Of a stretch of DNA of 64,000 nt, positions 16,943 through 26,323 are shown one piece after another; the stretch's first letter is position 1, and every line of letters begins with the position of its first letter. The position numbers and the translations under genes are program-made. The DNA lies in contig NZ_JAEVYN010000002.1 in NCBI RefSeq assembly GCF_016807185.1, positions 2,331,367 to 2,395,366 of the forward strand, given 5' to 3'. A model generated the notes under the pieces. It was not told the DNA's origin, did no database searches, and saw only the letters and a program-made list of their open reading frames with translations. This stretch comes from Leptolyngbya sp. Cla-17. Its GTDB lineage: Bacteria > Cyanobacteriota > Cyanobacteriia > Leptolyngbyales > Leptolyngbyaceae.

Positions 16943-17848
16943 ATGGCAGATCAGCTTATTCGCGCAACCGCCGCTGAGGGTGGAATTCGAGCCGTTGGCG
17001 TTATCACCACCGCTTTAACTGAAGAAGCTCGACAGCGGCACAAATTATCCTACGTTGCCACCGCTGCTTTAGGACGCACAATGGCAGCCGGACTTCTGTT
17101 TGCTTCCAGTATGAAACGTCCCGGATCGCGGGTCAATATTCGGGTTGAAGGCGATGGTCCCTTAGGCGGTGTGACCGTCGATGCAGGTCTAGACGGCACC
17201 GTTCGTGGCTATGTCACCCATCCAGAAGTAGAGCTATTGCCCACTGCAAACGGCAAACTGAATGTTGGGGGCGCAGTCGGACACAATGGCTATGTTTACG
17301 TGATTCGAGATGTGGGCTTTGGCTATCCCTACTCCAGCACTGTGGAGCTAGTGTCGGGTGAGATTGGGGATGACCTAACTCACTATTTGGCAGTCTCTGA
17401 GCAAACGCCTTCGGCGCTTATGGTTGGGGTATTCACAGATACTCAAGGGGTTTCTGCTGCGGGAGGGTTGCTGATTCAGATCATGCCCAAAGCAGCGCAG
17501 GATGAAGCTTTAGTTGAGTTGCTAGAATCTCGGCTCGGCAAGTTAGCTGGGTTTACGTCTTTGCTCCAAGCCGGAAAGACCCTCCCTGTCATTTTTGATG
17601 AGCTATTGGGCGATATGGGCTTGGTTATTTTGCCAGAAGTGCAAATGGTGCGCTTTCACTGTGGCTGCTCTCATGAGCGGGTGTTGAACGCTTTGAAGTT
17701 GTTTGGTCAGGCAGAATTGCAAGAGATGATCCAAGATGATCAGGGTGCTGAAGCAGCCTGTGAGTTTTGCAGTACGGTGTATCATGCCAGCGAACAGGAG
17801 TTGACTGACCTGCTAGGCGAACTTCAGAAAGATACGATTTCTGGCTAG
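16943..17848 (+). CDS. hslO: Redox-regulated chaperone Hsp33
   Basis: A 301-residue Hsp33 family protein, a cytosolic holdase chaperone activated by oxidation. It has the C-terminal zinc-binding cysteines CGC (FHCGCSHER) and CxxC (CEFC), which release zinc and form disulfides under oxidative stress. The start is taken at ATG 16943 (MADQLIRATAAEGG), where family similarity begins; an upstream in-frame ATG at 16916 would add nine atypical residues. It is divergent from glmS. Confidence 0.95.
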   Translation: MADQLIRATAAEGGIRAVGVITTALTEEARQRHKLSYVATAALGRTMAAGLLFASSMKRPGSRVNIRVEGDGPLGGVTVDAGLDGTVRGYVTHPEVELLPTANGKLNVGGAVGHNGYVYVIRDVGFGYPYSSTVELVSGEIGDDLTHYLAVSEQTPSALMVGVFTDTQGVSAAGGLLIQIMPKAAQDEALVELLESRLGKLAGFTSLLQAGKTLPVIFDELLGDMGLVILPEVQMVRFHCGCSHERVLNALKLFGQAELQEMIQDDQGAEAACEFCSTVYHASEQELTDLLGELQKDTISG

Positions 17849-18035
17849 GTCTGGCTAGGGGCGATCGCTCACTCTACAACTTTGTCGTCATTTCCTCGCA
17901 AATTGAGTACTATTGCCAACACGAAGCCTGCTGTGAGACTCAAACTCGGATAATTTGGTCTTTTTGCAGGTTGGAGAGTACGATGTCAACGATGTGAATT
18001 GACTCAAGGGCAGAGTAAGTCTTTCCCAATTATTT

Positions 18036-20189
18036 ATGGCTAGAAGAGGAAATTCGGAGCGACCCGCGCGGCAAACTTCCCGACCCAAGGAGGAGTGGCA
18101 AGGAGAGCCGCGTTCTGCTGGGCAAAGCATCCCGCCTCTAACCCCTCACGGCACGGGAGCCGTTCCGTCTAAGTCGGCGGGCGATCGCTCCACTCCAGTC
18201 ATGCCAGTTCCGGTACACTCGGTTAAAACCGGAGAGACTTCCCCAAGGCGGCAGCGATCGCCTTTATCTCCAAACCGTAAAGATCCGGCTCAAACCGCTT
18301 CTTCAAACAAAGACGCTGTTCCTTTGGTCAGGCGCTCTCAAGGTAGCCAATTACGGCAGTTTAGCGATCGCTGGCGGCGACGACTGCTGAATTGGAAAAC
18401 GTTGCTCATTTTCAGCTTCATTGCCTGCGGTGGGTCGGCGGCATTGGCGTTAGCGTATATTTTTCAACTGCCAGGATTACCCAATTGTCCAGCAGTGTTT
18501 TGGCCTCTTGCCTCCGCCTCAATGCGGTTTGAATGCGCCCGAATTGCTGCTAGTAAGCAAACGGCGAAGGATTTGCTGGAAGCGATCACCTTGGTGGATG
18601 GATTGCCAGCCGATCACGCCATGCGCGAAGAAGCAAATCGGCTGGTGGAATTATGGTCACAAGAGGTGTTGAAACTGGCAGAAGAATCGTTTCAAGCCGG
18701 AAAGCTGAAAGAAGCCATTGATGCCGCCCGAAAGATTCCTGCCCGCGTGACGGCTCATCAACTGGTTGAGGAACAGATAAAGCGCTGGCAAACGATTTGG
18801 GCGGCGGCAGAAAAAGCCTACCAAACTGCTGAAGCGGCGATGAAAAAGCGGCAGTGGCGACAAGCATTTCAATCGGCGATCGAGTTATTGAATCTGGATA
18901 ATCGCTATTGGCAGACAACGAAATATGACGAGTTGACGAATCGGATTAACACGGCTCGGATCGATGGCAACAAGCTTTATGAAGCAGAACGCTTGGCGGA
19001 TGATGGCGGCTTAGCAAACTTGCTAGAAGCGGTGAAGCTAGCAGAGCAAATCCGTCCCGAAAGCGATATCTATCCGCTGGCTCAAGCAAAAATTAAAGGG
19101 TTTGGGCGCAAAATGCTAGCCCTGGCAGAAGAAACATTAGAGCGAAAAAATTTGCAAGAGGCGATCGCGATCGTCAACAAAATTCCTAAGAACGCCAAGC
19201 TGGAAGAAGAAATAAAAGATTTCACAATTTTGGCGAATGCCCAGTCTCAGGCGTGGCTCGATACAGTCGTCAATTTAGAAGCTGCAATTAGTCAGGCGCA
19301 ACGCATTCAGCCCAAGCGTCCACTTTACAAAAAAGCCCAGCAGTGGATTACTCGCTGGCAGTACAGCATTACAGGCTTGGCTCAACTTGAGCGTGCCCGT
19401 CTACTCGTACAGGCAAGAGGAGGAAATTTGGAGGCAGCGATCGCCGCCGCTTCTTTGATTTCCCCATCCAATCCCCGCTATCGAGAAGCTCAGACCCAAA
19501 TTCAATCCTGGCAGTCTGAAATTCAAGTCGCGCAAGATCGCCCCGTTCTCGATCAAGCAGAACAGCTTGCACTTCCCGCCGATGTTGCCTCCCTACAAGC
19601 GGCGATTAACCAAGCAACCCAAATCACATCGGGGCGTGCTCTTTACAAAGAAGCCCAGGGCAGAATTCAGCAGTGGACGAGTCAAATTCAGCAGATTCAA
19701 GACCAGCCTTATCTCGATCAAGCTCGTGCTTATGCTGATGCTGGAAATCTGAGAACCGCCATTAAGATCATTGAACAAATTCGATCCGGGCGATCGCTCT
19801 ACAACGAAGCACAAACGGCTGCGGCTCCTTGGCGTAAACAAATTCAAGCCGAAGTTGACCAGGCGCAGGCACAAAGCGATTTGGCACAAGCTCAACGCAC
19901 CCTGCAAGAGGCTCGCCAGATCGCAAGCGTTGGACTCCCTGCAAGCCTTGCAAACGCCATCCAACTTGCGAATCAGATTAACCGCCCCGCTGCGCTGCGC
20001 TCGGAAGCTGCCACCGCTGTCAATGAGTGGAGTCTGCAACTATTGCAACTCGCCCAACAGCAGGCGACGAGCAACCCCGCCGCTGCGATCGCGATCGCTC
20101 AGCGTATTCCATCGGGCACCCCTGCTCACTTGGAAGCCCAAACCCAGATTGCAACGTGGCAAAAAATGATTCCGGTTCCGATTCAGTAA
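18036..20189 (+). CDS. Membrane-anchored helical repeat protein
   Basis: A 717-residue protein with a basic, proline/serine-rich disordered N-terminus (~125 residues) and one transmembrane segment (~residues 127-150, TLLIFSFIACGGSAALALAY). A long C-terminal region of helical repeats follows, each roughly 50 residues, with the recurring pattern A-x-x-I...LYxEAQxxIxxW (for example RPLYKKAQQW, NPRYREAQTQ, RALYKEAQGR, RSLYNEAQ). The pattern is TPR-like or coiled-coil-like and often found in uncharacterised cyanobacterial proteins. The topology predicts a cytoplasmic N-terminus and an extracytoplasmic repeat domain. No enzymatic motif is visible and the function is unknown. Confidence 0.85.
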   Translation: MARRGNSERPARQTSRPKEEWQGEPRSAGQSIPPLTPHGTGAVPSKSAGDRSTPVMPVPVHSVKTGETSPRRQRSPLSPNRKDPAQTASSNKDAVPLVRRSQGSQLRQFSDRWRRRLLNWKTLLIFSFIACGGSAALALAYIFQLPGLPNCPAVFWPLASASMRFECARIAASKQTAKDLLEAITLVDGLPADHAMREEANRLVELWSQEVLKLAEESFQAGKLKEAIDAARKIPARVTAHQLVEEQIKRWQTIWAAAEKAYQTAEAAMKKRQWRQAFQSAIELLNLDNRYWQTTKYDELTNRINTARIDGNKLYEAERLADDGGLANLLEAVKLAEQIRPESDIYPLAQAKIKGFGRKMLALAEETLERKNLQEAIAIVNKIPKNAKLEEEIKDFTILANAQSQAWLDTVVNLEAAISQAQRIQPKRPLYKKAQQWITRWQYSITGLAQLERARLLVQARGGNLEAAIAAASLISPSNPRYREAQTQIQSWQSEIQVAQDRPVLDQAEQLALPADVASLQAAINQATQITSGRALYKEAQGRIQQWTSQIQQIQDQPYLDQARAYADAGNLRTAIKIIEQIRSGRSLYNEAQTAAAPWRKQIQAEVDQAQAQSDLAQAQRTLQEARQIASVGLPASLANAIQLANQINRPAALRSEAATAVNEWSLQLLQLAQQQATSNPAAAIAIAQRIPSGTPAHLEAQTQIATWQKMIPVPIQ

Positions 20190-20360
20190 AGAGACAATAG
20201 GTCAGCAGAGCCTAAAACATTTTCTACGAAACGCTACGTAAATAAAACTCAAACCTTCTATTGTCTACTCGGTTTCTACTGCGACCGATCAACTTGCTCT
20301 TTGTTAACAATTCTGTTACATTTATTTACAGATTGAAACAAAAATTTACAAGGAGTCAAG

Positions 20361-20594
20361 ATGATCATCCTAATTGCATTGTTTGTAGCAGGCTGGGTCG
20401 CAGTCGCAGTTCTCGGAACCATGGCTTATTTTCGAGGAGAGCAATCCAAGCCCATCCACGAGCGCAACTGGCGCTCAGAGTCATTCGAGCAGTTATCTGA
20501 AGCGGTTACTGGTACCAAAATTGATTTCGCAACACGGGTACCTGCCTACAGCGATTTAGATGCTTATTCCAGCAGCCTTTTGCCTGAAGCATAG
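20361..20594 (+). CDS. psb35: Psb35-like small membrane protein
   Basis: A 77-residue protein with an N-terminal transmembrane helix (IILIALFVAGWVAVAVLG), then TMAYFRGEQSKPIHERNW and a soluble tail. This resembles the cyanobacterial Psb35 family, associated with photosystem II assembly. Start ATG 20361 has AAGGAG 8 bases upstream. It lies alone between a plus-strand repeat protein and a convergent hydrolase gene. The family assignment is from memory of its typical sequence, without an alignment. Confidence 0.65.
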   Translation: MIILIALFVAGWVAVAVLGTMAYFRGEQSKPIHERNWRSESFEQLSEAVTGTKIDFATRVPAYSDLDAYSSSLLPEA

Positions 20595-20757
20595 AACGAG
20601 TTGCCACAACAGTTCTAAACGCTTTAAGCAGTCTTGCCGTAAAGGCTAGCGAGTTGCAAAGGTTTCATTAAAAGCTTCTCCTACGGTACTTAAGTTCCTT
20701 TTGAGTCATTCCTTGACCCAGAAGGAATTTTTTGTAGAGCTAGTGGATTTCAGTCTG

Positions 20758-22527
20758 TTAATTCGGATTGAGGCCATCGACTGGTAAAGAACGGATTAAA
20801 TCAATTGGAATGGGCGCTTCCATAATCGATCGCGCATAGGAAGCGGTGAGGTAGGAACGATAGGCAGGCTGGTTAGCAATGTAGGTCTGGAAAAAGGCGA
20901 GGGAGAGAGCCCTAGTATATCGCCGCGCAGTTTCTGGATTGGGACCAATCACTTCAGGTGGAAAGGCAACTGCTTCAATGCCACTGGCAATTTCATCTTC
21001 GCCAATCACCGAAAAGTGAGTACCAGAAATTAGCTGAACCAAATATTTATCGTTTGTTGTCAACCACGTAAAAGGTTGGACTTGTTCAAACAAAGCCGGA
21101 GCAACGGTATCGGCGCTACCTGTAAGAATCAGGGTAGGAATCGTAATTTTGCTGATGCTGTCTTGACCTAGGGCGGCGCTGGTGATTGGGTTGAGGGCGA
21201 TCGCGGCAGCAATCCGAGGATCGCGAAAATCTGTTTGCAACGGGGTGCGAACCTCAAGCTGTTGCGCCCGACATTGCAATAGCAAAGAAGGATTGAAAGT
21301 ATTCTCCAAATCGCGGCAGGAAAGATTGAGTTGCTTGAAGTTAATCGGAGCACCCGCTAACGCAAATGCCGTGTAGCCCCCAAAAGATTGCCCCATTACT
21401 CCAACCTGCTTCAGGTTAAGGGCTTGGTATGCCGGATTAATTCGTGCTTGCTGTTCCAAATAGGTCAACAAATAGGTGATATCCAACGGGCGATCAACAA
21501 ACTCCGTCGGTTCGGCAACTTCACTCGCAATCCCAGCCAGTAGAGATTCTATCTGCCTACGACTGCTGCCCAGATGCTCTGGCACCAGCACCGCAAATCC
21601 ATGAGAAGCAAGATGCTGGGCAAGGTAAACAAAGCTGCTGCGATCGGAACCTAAACCATGAGAAATAACCACAACAGGCACAGAATTTGATGGCGTTGCC
21701 CTACCCAACGTGGGTAGATAAAGATCAACTGGATACGTTCGCCCTTTTAATAAATTAGATTCTGGTCGCGCACTGGGGTCGCTTCCCGCAGGGATTGGTT
21801 CACGGATTACACCAGGCAACGAAATAACCGCAGTCCGATTAGGATCATTCAGCGTGATAGTTTGTTTCTCAAATTTGAAGGCACCGGGCTGGCGTAAATC
21901 GCGCGATCGCTCTACGTCGATCGGTGGATCAGAACTGCCTTCTGCTAGAGCTTGCCGAGTAATCGCGTCGGTCGTATTTTGGGATTGACTAATCAAGCGG
22001 TTCAGTTCGCCCACGACCTGCAAGCTGCGCTCTACATCAATCCGAATGCCGCGTGTTGGAAACTTCTGCAAAAAATTGAGCAACGTTAAACCCTCTGGGT
22101 CCGCTGCTGCCAAAATCAATGCCGCCCGAATGGCTTTAGCTCCTGACAAGCGGGACTCTGGCTGAATCACCTGCCCTAGCCGTTTTAATGCCGCATCACC
22201 TTGAGGTGAGTAGAGAAACTGGGCAACCGTTACCGAACTCAAATTAGCTTTGGCAACCAGGGCACTGCGAAGATTTTGCAGCACGTTAGGCTCGGCATAC
22301 TGAGCGTAGACGGCGAGATCCTCATCTACCTCTCCGGTCTTTGCATAATCTTCCAGAGATTTAACAGAAATTGACCGCTCTAAAATGTTGTAAGAAACAA
22401 AAATACGCTCAGCAGCATGACCCGGACTGAAGATTCCCAGGGCGATCGCGCCACCAAACCCCACTATCGCACTTCTCACCCATCTAGAAAGTGAATGAAA
22501 CCTAATTGAATCGGTAGATGAATCCAT
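20758..22527 (-). CDS. Exported alpha/beta hydrolase with DUF1400 domain
   Basis: A 589-residue protein with an N-terminal signal-type hydrophobic segment (VGFGGAIALGIFSPGHAAE). A DUF1400 region of ~120 residues follows (FVSYNILERSISVKSLEDYA), then an alpha/beta hydrolase domain. The hydrolase has an oxyanion segment VISHGLGSDRSSF, the nucleophile elbow GQSFGGY (GxSxG), and a late Asp/His region (LTGSADTVAP; ISGTHFSV). DUF1400 hydrolases are common in cyanobacteria as predicted periplasmic lipases or dienelactone hydrolases; the substrate is unknown. It lies downstream of the DUF4168 gene on the same strand with a strong hairpin between them. Confidence 0.88.
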   Translation of the reverse strand: MDSSTDSIRFHSLSRWVRSAIVGFGGAIALGIFSPGHAAERIFVSYNILERSISVKSLEDYAKTGEVDEDLAVYAQYAEPNVLQNLRSALVAKANLSSVTVAQFLYSPQGDAALKRLGQVIQPESRLSGAKAIRAALILAAADPEGLTLLNFLQKFPTRGIRIDVERSLQVVGELNRLISQSQNTTDAITRQALAEGSSDPPIDVERSRDLRQPGAFKFEKQTITLNDPNRTAVISLPGVIREPIPAGSDPSARPESNLLKGRTYPVDLYLPTLGRATPSNSVPVVVISHGLGSDRSSFVYLAQHLASHGFAVLVPEHLGSSRRQIESLLAGIASEVAEPTEFVDRPLDITYLLTYLEQQARINPAYQALNLKQVGVMGQSFGGYTAFALAGAPINFKQLNLSCRDLENTFNPSLLLQCRAQQLEVRTPLQTDFRDPRIAAAIALNPITSAALGQDSISKITIPTLILTGSADTVAPALFEQVQPFTWLTTNDKYLVQLISGTHFSVIGEDEIASGIEAVAFPPEVIGPNPETARRYTRALSLAFFQTYIANQPAYRSYLTASYARSIMEAPIPIDLIRSLPVDGLNPN

Positions 22528-22541
22528 GAACTAATATCCTG

Positions 22542-22575
22542 TAGCTAATAGCTATTAGCCAATAGCTATTAGCTA
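22542..22575. repeat. 15-bp perfect hairpin upstream of the DUF1400 gene
   Basis: TAGCTAATAGCTATT (22542-22556) and its exact reverse complement (22561-22575) flank a 4-base loop. It sits 14 bp before the start codon of the hydrolase and after the DUF4168 stop. It lacks a T-run, so it is either an RNA stability or attenuation element or a short palindromic repeat unit. Confidence 0.7.
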
Positions 22576-22614
22576 GTGCAAATTGTGCAGTTATTCTTTG
22601 ATAAAAACCTCAGC

Positions 22615-23103
22615 CTATCTGCCAGCAGATTTCAGCATTTGCTCGACTTTCTTTTGCAAGTCAGGATTTTTTTGAATTAAATCCAAAATCTGCAAAAAGC
22701 GAGGAACCTCAAATCCTTCGGCTTGTACAGCGCTTCCCATTTTGGTTTGGGTCTCTTTCTGAATTGTGTTCAGTTGGGCGATCGCGCGATCAAACTTTTG
22801 TTTTTCGTCGTTAGAGATTTGATTGGTCGTAGCTTTCGGATCTTTTTGGGCTAGAAAAATCTCTTTGAACCGATCAACCGTCAACCCTTCTTTTTGCACC
22901 GCTTGGGTTACTTGAGTGTTTCTATCTATAGAAATGGCTTCTAGTTTTTTTGCTGCACTCACAAATTTTTGCAAGTCGTTGTCCGCGATCGCTGACTTAG
23001 GAGTAGCAGGTGCAGAGGGCGTGCTTTGAGCTAAGGCTGGCAAACTATGCCCCATCCCTAACAGTGCCATCAGCGAACAGGTTGCCAGTAAATACTTCAT
23101 CAT
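22615..23103 (-). CDS. Exported DUF4168 protein
   Basis: A 162-residue protein from the ATG at 23103 (MMKYLLATCSLMALLG), with a cleavable signal peptide ending near LPALAQ. The mature part contains DUF4168-type helices: KFVSAAKKLEAI followed by AVQKEGLTVDRFKEIF, and a second related unit ending VQAEGFEVPRFLQI. DUF4168 proteins are small, exported, helical and of unknown function, and are frequent in cyanobacteria. The upstream in-frame start at 23133 adds residues that do not look like part of a signal peptide. Confidence 0.85.
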   Translation of the reverse strand: MMKYLLATCSLMALLGMGHSLPALAQSTPSAPATPKSAIADNDLQKFVSAAKKLEAISIDRNTQVTQAVQKEGLTVDRFKEIFLAQKDPKATTNQISNDEKQKFDRAIAQLNTIQKETQTKMGSAVQAEGFEVPRFLQILDLIQKNPDLQKKVEQMLKSAGR

Positions 23104-23453
23104 TAAAATCCTTGAATGGAAAGAGCAAAGCAAAATAGTAGAAGTTGAAGACTGTAATTTTCAGGTGAAACCGATTTAGTTCACACGCCAGGACACGCTA
23201 ACAAAATAAAGCAGTGTTTTTCTAGTGTATCCAGAGGGAAATGCGCCCAGATTTGTCCCTACGGATAATCAGCCATCCGTCATCTTGATTTTAGACTTCT
23301 GATCAGGCGCTAATGTTTCAAAAATTGTAAGAAATTCTGGCATTGATGATTAGAGGGATGACTGATGGCTGGAAATGAGGAAAATCCATCTCTGCATTCA
23401 GCAATGCCGAAAGTCTCTGTGTTTTAAGATCTGTCTTGTTGCACACATCCTGG
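23104..23453. other. Intergenic stretch without recognisable features
   Basis: About 350 bases between the DUF4168 gene (promoter side) and the 3' end of the ABC ATPase gene. I see no ORF, tRNA, repeat or strong hairpin. The DUF4168 promoter should be near 23110-23180. Confidence 0.5.
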
Positions 23454-24128
23454 TTAGGAGACTAACTGGGGTTTAGAAGCTTGTTCGCTCAAGCTCTCCG
23501 GTGTGACTGAAACCAGTTCGCCCTGTTGCAAAGTCCAGCATTGATCAGCAATTTCAAGCAGATCTCCAACATCGTGCGATACGACTAGCAAACTCCACTG
23601 GGTTTTCAGTTTTGCCAATAGGCTCACCAACTGCCGCCGCATAGACCAATCCAAACCGGCTGTCGGCTCGTCTAGCAATAGTAAATGAGGCTGGCGAATT
23701 AACTGCACTGCCAAGGCTAGCCGCCGCTGTTGTCCGCCGCTGAGGGAATGGGGTTTGGCGCTAAGAGATAACTGCTCTAATCCCACTTCGGCTAATGCTT
23801 GCTGGATGCGATCGCTAGTGATTTCGGGGTGACCTAACCGCAGTTCTTCCAAAACTGTACCGCCGCAAAAATGGCGCTCTGGAAACTGAAACACTAGACC
23901 ACTTAACTGCTGTAGATGCAACGGCGTAAGCTCTTGATCGCGCCAATGAATAGTGCCCTGCGTTTTTTCTGCCAGCCCCGATAAAATTTCCAACAGGGTA
24001 CTTTTGCCAGAGCCACTCGGACCCACAATTAGCGAGAGTTGCTGTGGGGCAATCTGCAAATTAATTTGCTTTAAAATTGGCACAGGGGTCGCAGGCGGAT
24101 GATAGGAAAGATTTCTAAGATTCAACAT
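23454..24128 (-). CDS. ABC transporter ATP-binding protein, CbiO/EcfA-like
   Basis: A 224-residue single ABC ATPase domain: Walker A GPSGSGKST, Q-loop LVFQFPERHF, signature LSGGQQRR, Walker B LLLLDEPTAGLDW and switch His (VSHDV). The Q-loop form FQFPE and small size resemble the ATPases of energy-coupling-factor (vitamin or metal) importers, which are often encoded away from their membrane partners in cyanobacteria. No permease or substrate-binding component is adjacent, so the substrate cannot be assigned. Confidence 0.88.
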   Translation of the reverse strand: MLNLRNLSYHPPATPVPILKQINLQIAPQQLSLIVGPSGSGKSTLLEILSGLAEKTQGTIHWRDQELTPLHLQQLSGLVFQFPERHFCGGTVLEELRLGHPEITSDRIQQALAEVGLEQLSLSAKPHSLSGGQQRRLALAVQLIRQPHLLLLDEPTAGLDWSMRRQLVSLLAKLKTQWSLLVVSHDVGDLLEIADQCWTLQQGELVSVTPESLSEQASKPQLVS

Positions 24129-24318
24129 TCACGGCAATCCATCAGGGCAACAAAAATTAGACTGAACAGGAACCTAGCGGCAGTGGCACCGTCTAGCAAG
24201 TGGAACCGTCTAGCAAAGCTAGCATAGCGAATGCTTGCTCCATTATGCTCAACCCCCAGTTGCGTTGCCAGAGAATGGCACCAAAGCTAGGATGGAAACC
24301 GATTATGAAGCACTGATT

Positions 24319-25260
24319 ATGACTAACCTCCTGACCACACCCCAGCACCATTCAAAACTGTCTCTCAAAACCATCTCTCAGGTTGTGAGTGCTACCATGC
24401 TCGCGATCGGGCTGTTTACAGGTTATGCCGTTGCCAAAGATCCCTTCCGCACTACAAATCCTAGAGCGATTAGCGATAAAACTGAAGCCGCATTTGAGGC
24501 GTTTTTTAAGCAAGGAGACTACAAAGCTGCCGCTAACTTGTTGAATCAAACTGAATCAAATGAGCCGTTGGCACTGTCGATGAAAGCAACCCTAGCTTAC
24601 AACGATGTTTTGGCAGGTCGAGATAATAAAGAGAAACAAGCTGCCTTATTAGATCAGTTTCGTAACTCCAGCACTCAAACCCGCACTGCTGCTGAAAAAT
24701 TATTACCCACCGATCCTCTGCGCGGCAATATGTACTTAGCAGTGAGTCACTTTTTTGATGGAGTGTATGCTTTCACAAAAGATGGCACGATTAAAGGCAC
24801 GCCTCAAGTTTTGAAGGAATTGCAGCAAGTACTCAAGTATTTGGATGCGGCAGAAGCGATCGCGCCCAATGATCCTGAATTAAACATGCTGCGGGGATTT
24901 ATGGATGTGTACACGGGAATTTATTTACCGTTTGGCAACTCTGAGAAAGGGGTAGAGCGGTTGCAGAAATATGCAAATCCTCGCTATTTGGCAGAACGCG
25001 GCTTGTCAATGGGCTACCTAGAAATGAAGCAATATGACAAAGCGCTGACTTCCGTTGATCGGGCGATCGCCCTCACGCCCAACAACCCAGAGGTTCAATA
25101 TCTGAAAGCCAAAATTTTGGTGAAACAAGGGAAAGACCAAGAAAGCCTTACCTATTTCGATAAAGCCTTGAGCAAAAAAGATCAGTTACCTCCTGGCTTA
25201 ACCCGTGAAATGGAGCGGGCACAGCGCAAGGCGAAAGAGCGATTGGCAGGAGTGAAGTAA
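24319..25260 (+). CDS. Exported TPR-repeat protein
   Basis: A 313-residue protein from ATG 24319 (MTNLLTTPQHH), with a hydrophobic export segment (QVVSATMLAIGLFTGYAVAK). A helical domain (AAFEAFFKQGDYKAAANLL) and C-terminal TPR motifs follow (AERGLSMGYLEMKQYDKALT; PEVQYLKAKILVKQGKDQES). It resembles a conserved cyanobacterial TPR family of unknown role, probably periplasmic or lumenal. Earlier in-frame starts (24235, 24292) would put a non-leader sequence before the signal and are less likely. Confidence 0.82.
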   Translation: MTNLLTTPQHHSKLSLKTISQVVSATMLAIGLFTGYAVAKDPFRTTNPRAISDKTEAAFEAFFKQGDYKAAANLLNQTESNEPLALSMKATLAYNDVLAGRDNKEKQAALLDQFRNSSTQTRTAAEKLLPTDPLRGNMYLAVSHFFDGVYAFTKDGTIKGTPQVLKELQQVLKYLDAAEAIAPNDPELNMLRGFMDVYTGIYLPFGNSEKGVERLQKYANPRYLAERGLSMGYLEMKQYDKALTSVDRAIALTPNNPEVQYLKAKILVKQGKDQESLTYFDKALSKKDQLPPGLTREMERAQRKAKERLAGVK

Positions 25261-25402
25261 AAGCAGGTGTCGGGAGCAGGGAATTTGGAGGTGGTTCTGC
25301 CTTCTTTTCCCTGTTCCCTGTCCCCTTACCCCCTACTTTCGGTTGTCCATTTCATGCCTTCCTTACGTATGCTGGAAATAGGAACGTTTGGGAGAGATCG
25401 CT

Positions 25403-25861
25403 ATGCAGATACAGTTTCGTGAATTTGATCCATTCAGTGTATGGATTTGGCTAGAGTTCAGCAACGTTCCATCGGAGATGGAAAAACAATATGTTGAGGA
25501 AGTATTAAATTCCTGGTTTTTTATTGGCAAACTGGGCGGCTTTAACGCTGAAAATATGCAGGTTCAAGAAGTTGGCCTAGAAATTGGCTACATGGATTAC
25601 GACGAAGATGTCGCCGAAACGAGCCTATCGGCGTTGATGCACAACATGGGCGATGTGGAATATGAAAACGGCTGGGCACGCTGCTGGTTTGACTTAGGCA
25701 CCAGTGATGCGATCGCTCTGGATGTGTTGATCAATTCACTCCGTCAATTTAGTAAGGATTTTGTCACGATTGAGCAGGTGATTGTGGGTGGCGAAAACGA
25801 AGATTGGCCAACGGGTGATAGCCACCGATCAGATCTGATGTTTGAGAGTCAATACAATTAG
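25403..25861 (+). CDS. DUF3531 family protein
   Basis: A 152-residue soluble protein conserved in cyanobacteria and plastid-bearing eukaryotes (DUF3531). Recognisable segments are MQIQFREFDPFSVWIW, YVEEVLNSWFFIGKLGG, YDEDVAETSLSALMHNM and GWARCWFDLGTSDA. The start is ATG 25403, with GGGAGAG 6 bases upstream; an in-frame TTG at 25388 is less likely. It is followed after 17 bp by the NUDIX gene, possibly co-transcribed. The biochemical role is unknown. Confidence 0.85.
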   Translation: MQIQFREFDPFSVWIWLEFSNVPSEMEKQYVEEVLNSWFFIGKLGGFNAENMQVQEVGLEIGYMDYDEDVAETSLSALMHNMGDVEYENGWARCWFDLGTSDAIALDVLINSLRQFSKDFVTIEQVIVGGENEDWPTGDSHRSDLMFESQYN

Positions 25862-25878
25862 GGGCTAGGCAATAAAGA

Positions 25879-26307
25879 ATGGCTGACTCAGCAATTCGGG
25901 CGGTGGCGCTGGGGTTAATTTTCCAGGGCGATCGCGTATTTGTGTATGAAGCTTACGACCCATTCAGACAACAAGTGTTTCATCGAGCGCTGGGAGGCGG
26001 AATTGAGTTTGGTGAGACTAGCCTAGAAGCGCTTCAGCGGGAGTTTCAAGAAGAAATTCAGGCAGAGTTGACTAATATTCAATACCTTGCTTGCATCGAA
26101 AATATCTTTACCTACAATGGCAACTCCTATCACGAACTGGTTCAGCTTTATAGCGCTGATTTTGTTGATGCAAGATTTTATCGACTGGAAGAGTTGATAT
26201 TTGCAGATGGTTCAGCAGAGAACATCACCGCCCGATGGATTGCGCGCGATCGCTTTCTATCGGGCGAACTTCGGCTCGTGCCTGAATCTTGCTTGAATTA
26301 CTTGTAA
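25879..26307 (+). CDS. NUDIX hydrolase
   Basis: A 142-residue NUDIX protein. The Nudix box is GGGIEFGETSLEALQREFQE with EEI following, including the metal-binding REFQEE core, so a Mg-dependent nucleoside-diphosphate-linked-compound hydrolase is expected. The substrate cannot be assigned. It lies 17 bp after the DUF3531 gene and converges on the giant repeat-protein gene, with only 16 bp between the stop codons. Confidence 0.9.
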   Translation: MADSAIRAVALGLIFQGDRVFVYEAYDPFRQQVFHRALGGGIEFGETSLEALQREFQEEIQAELTNIQYLACIENIFTYNGNSYHELVQLYSADFVDARFYRLEELIFADGSAENITARWIARDRFLSGELRLVPESCLNYL

Positions 26308-26323
26308 TCTCAACAAGAAATAA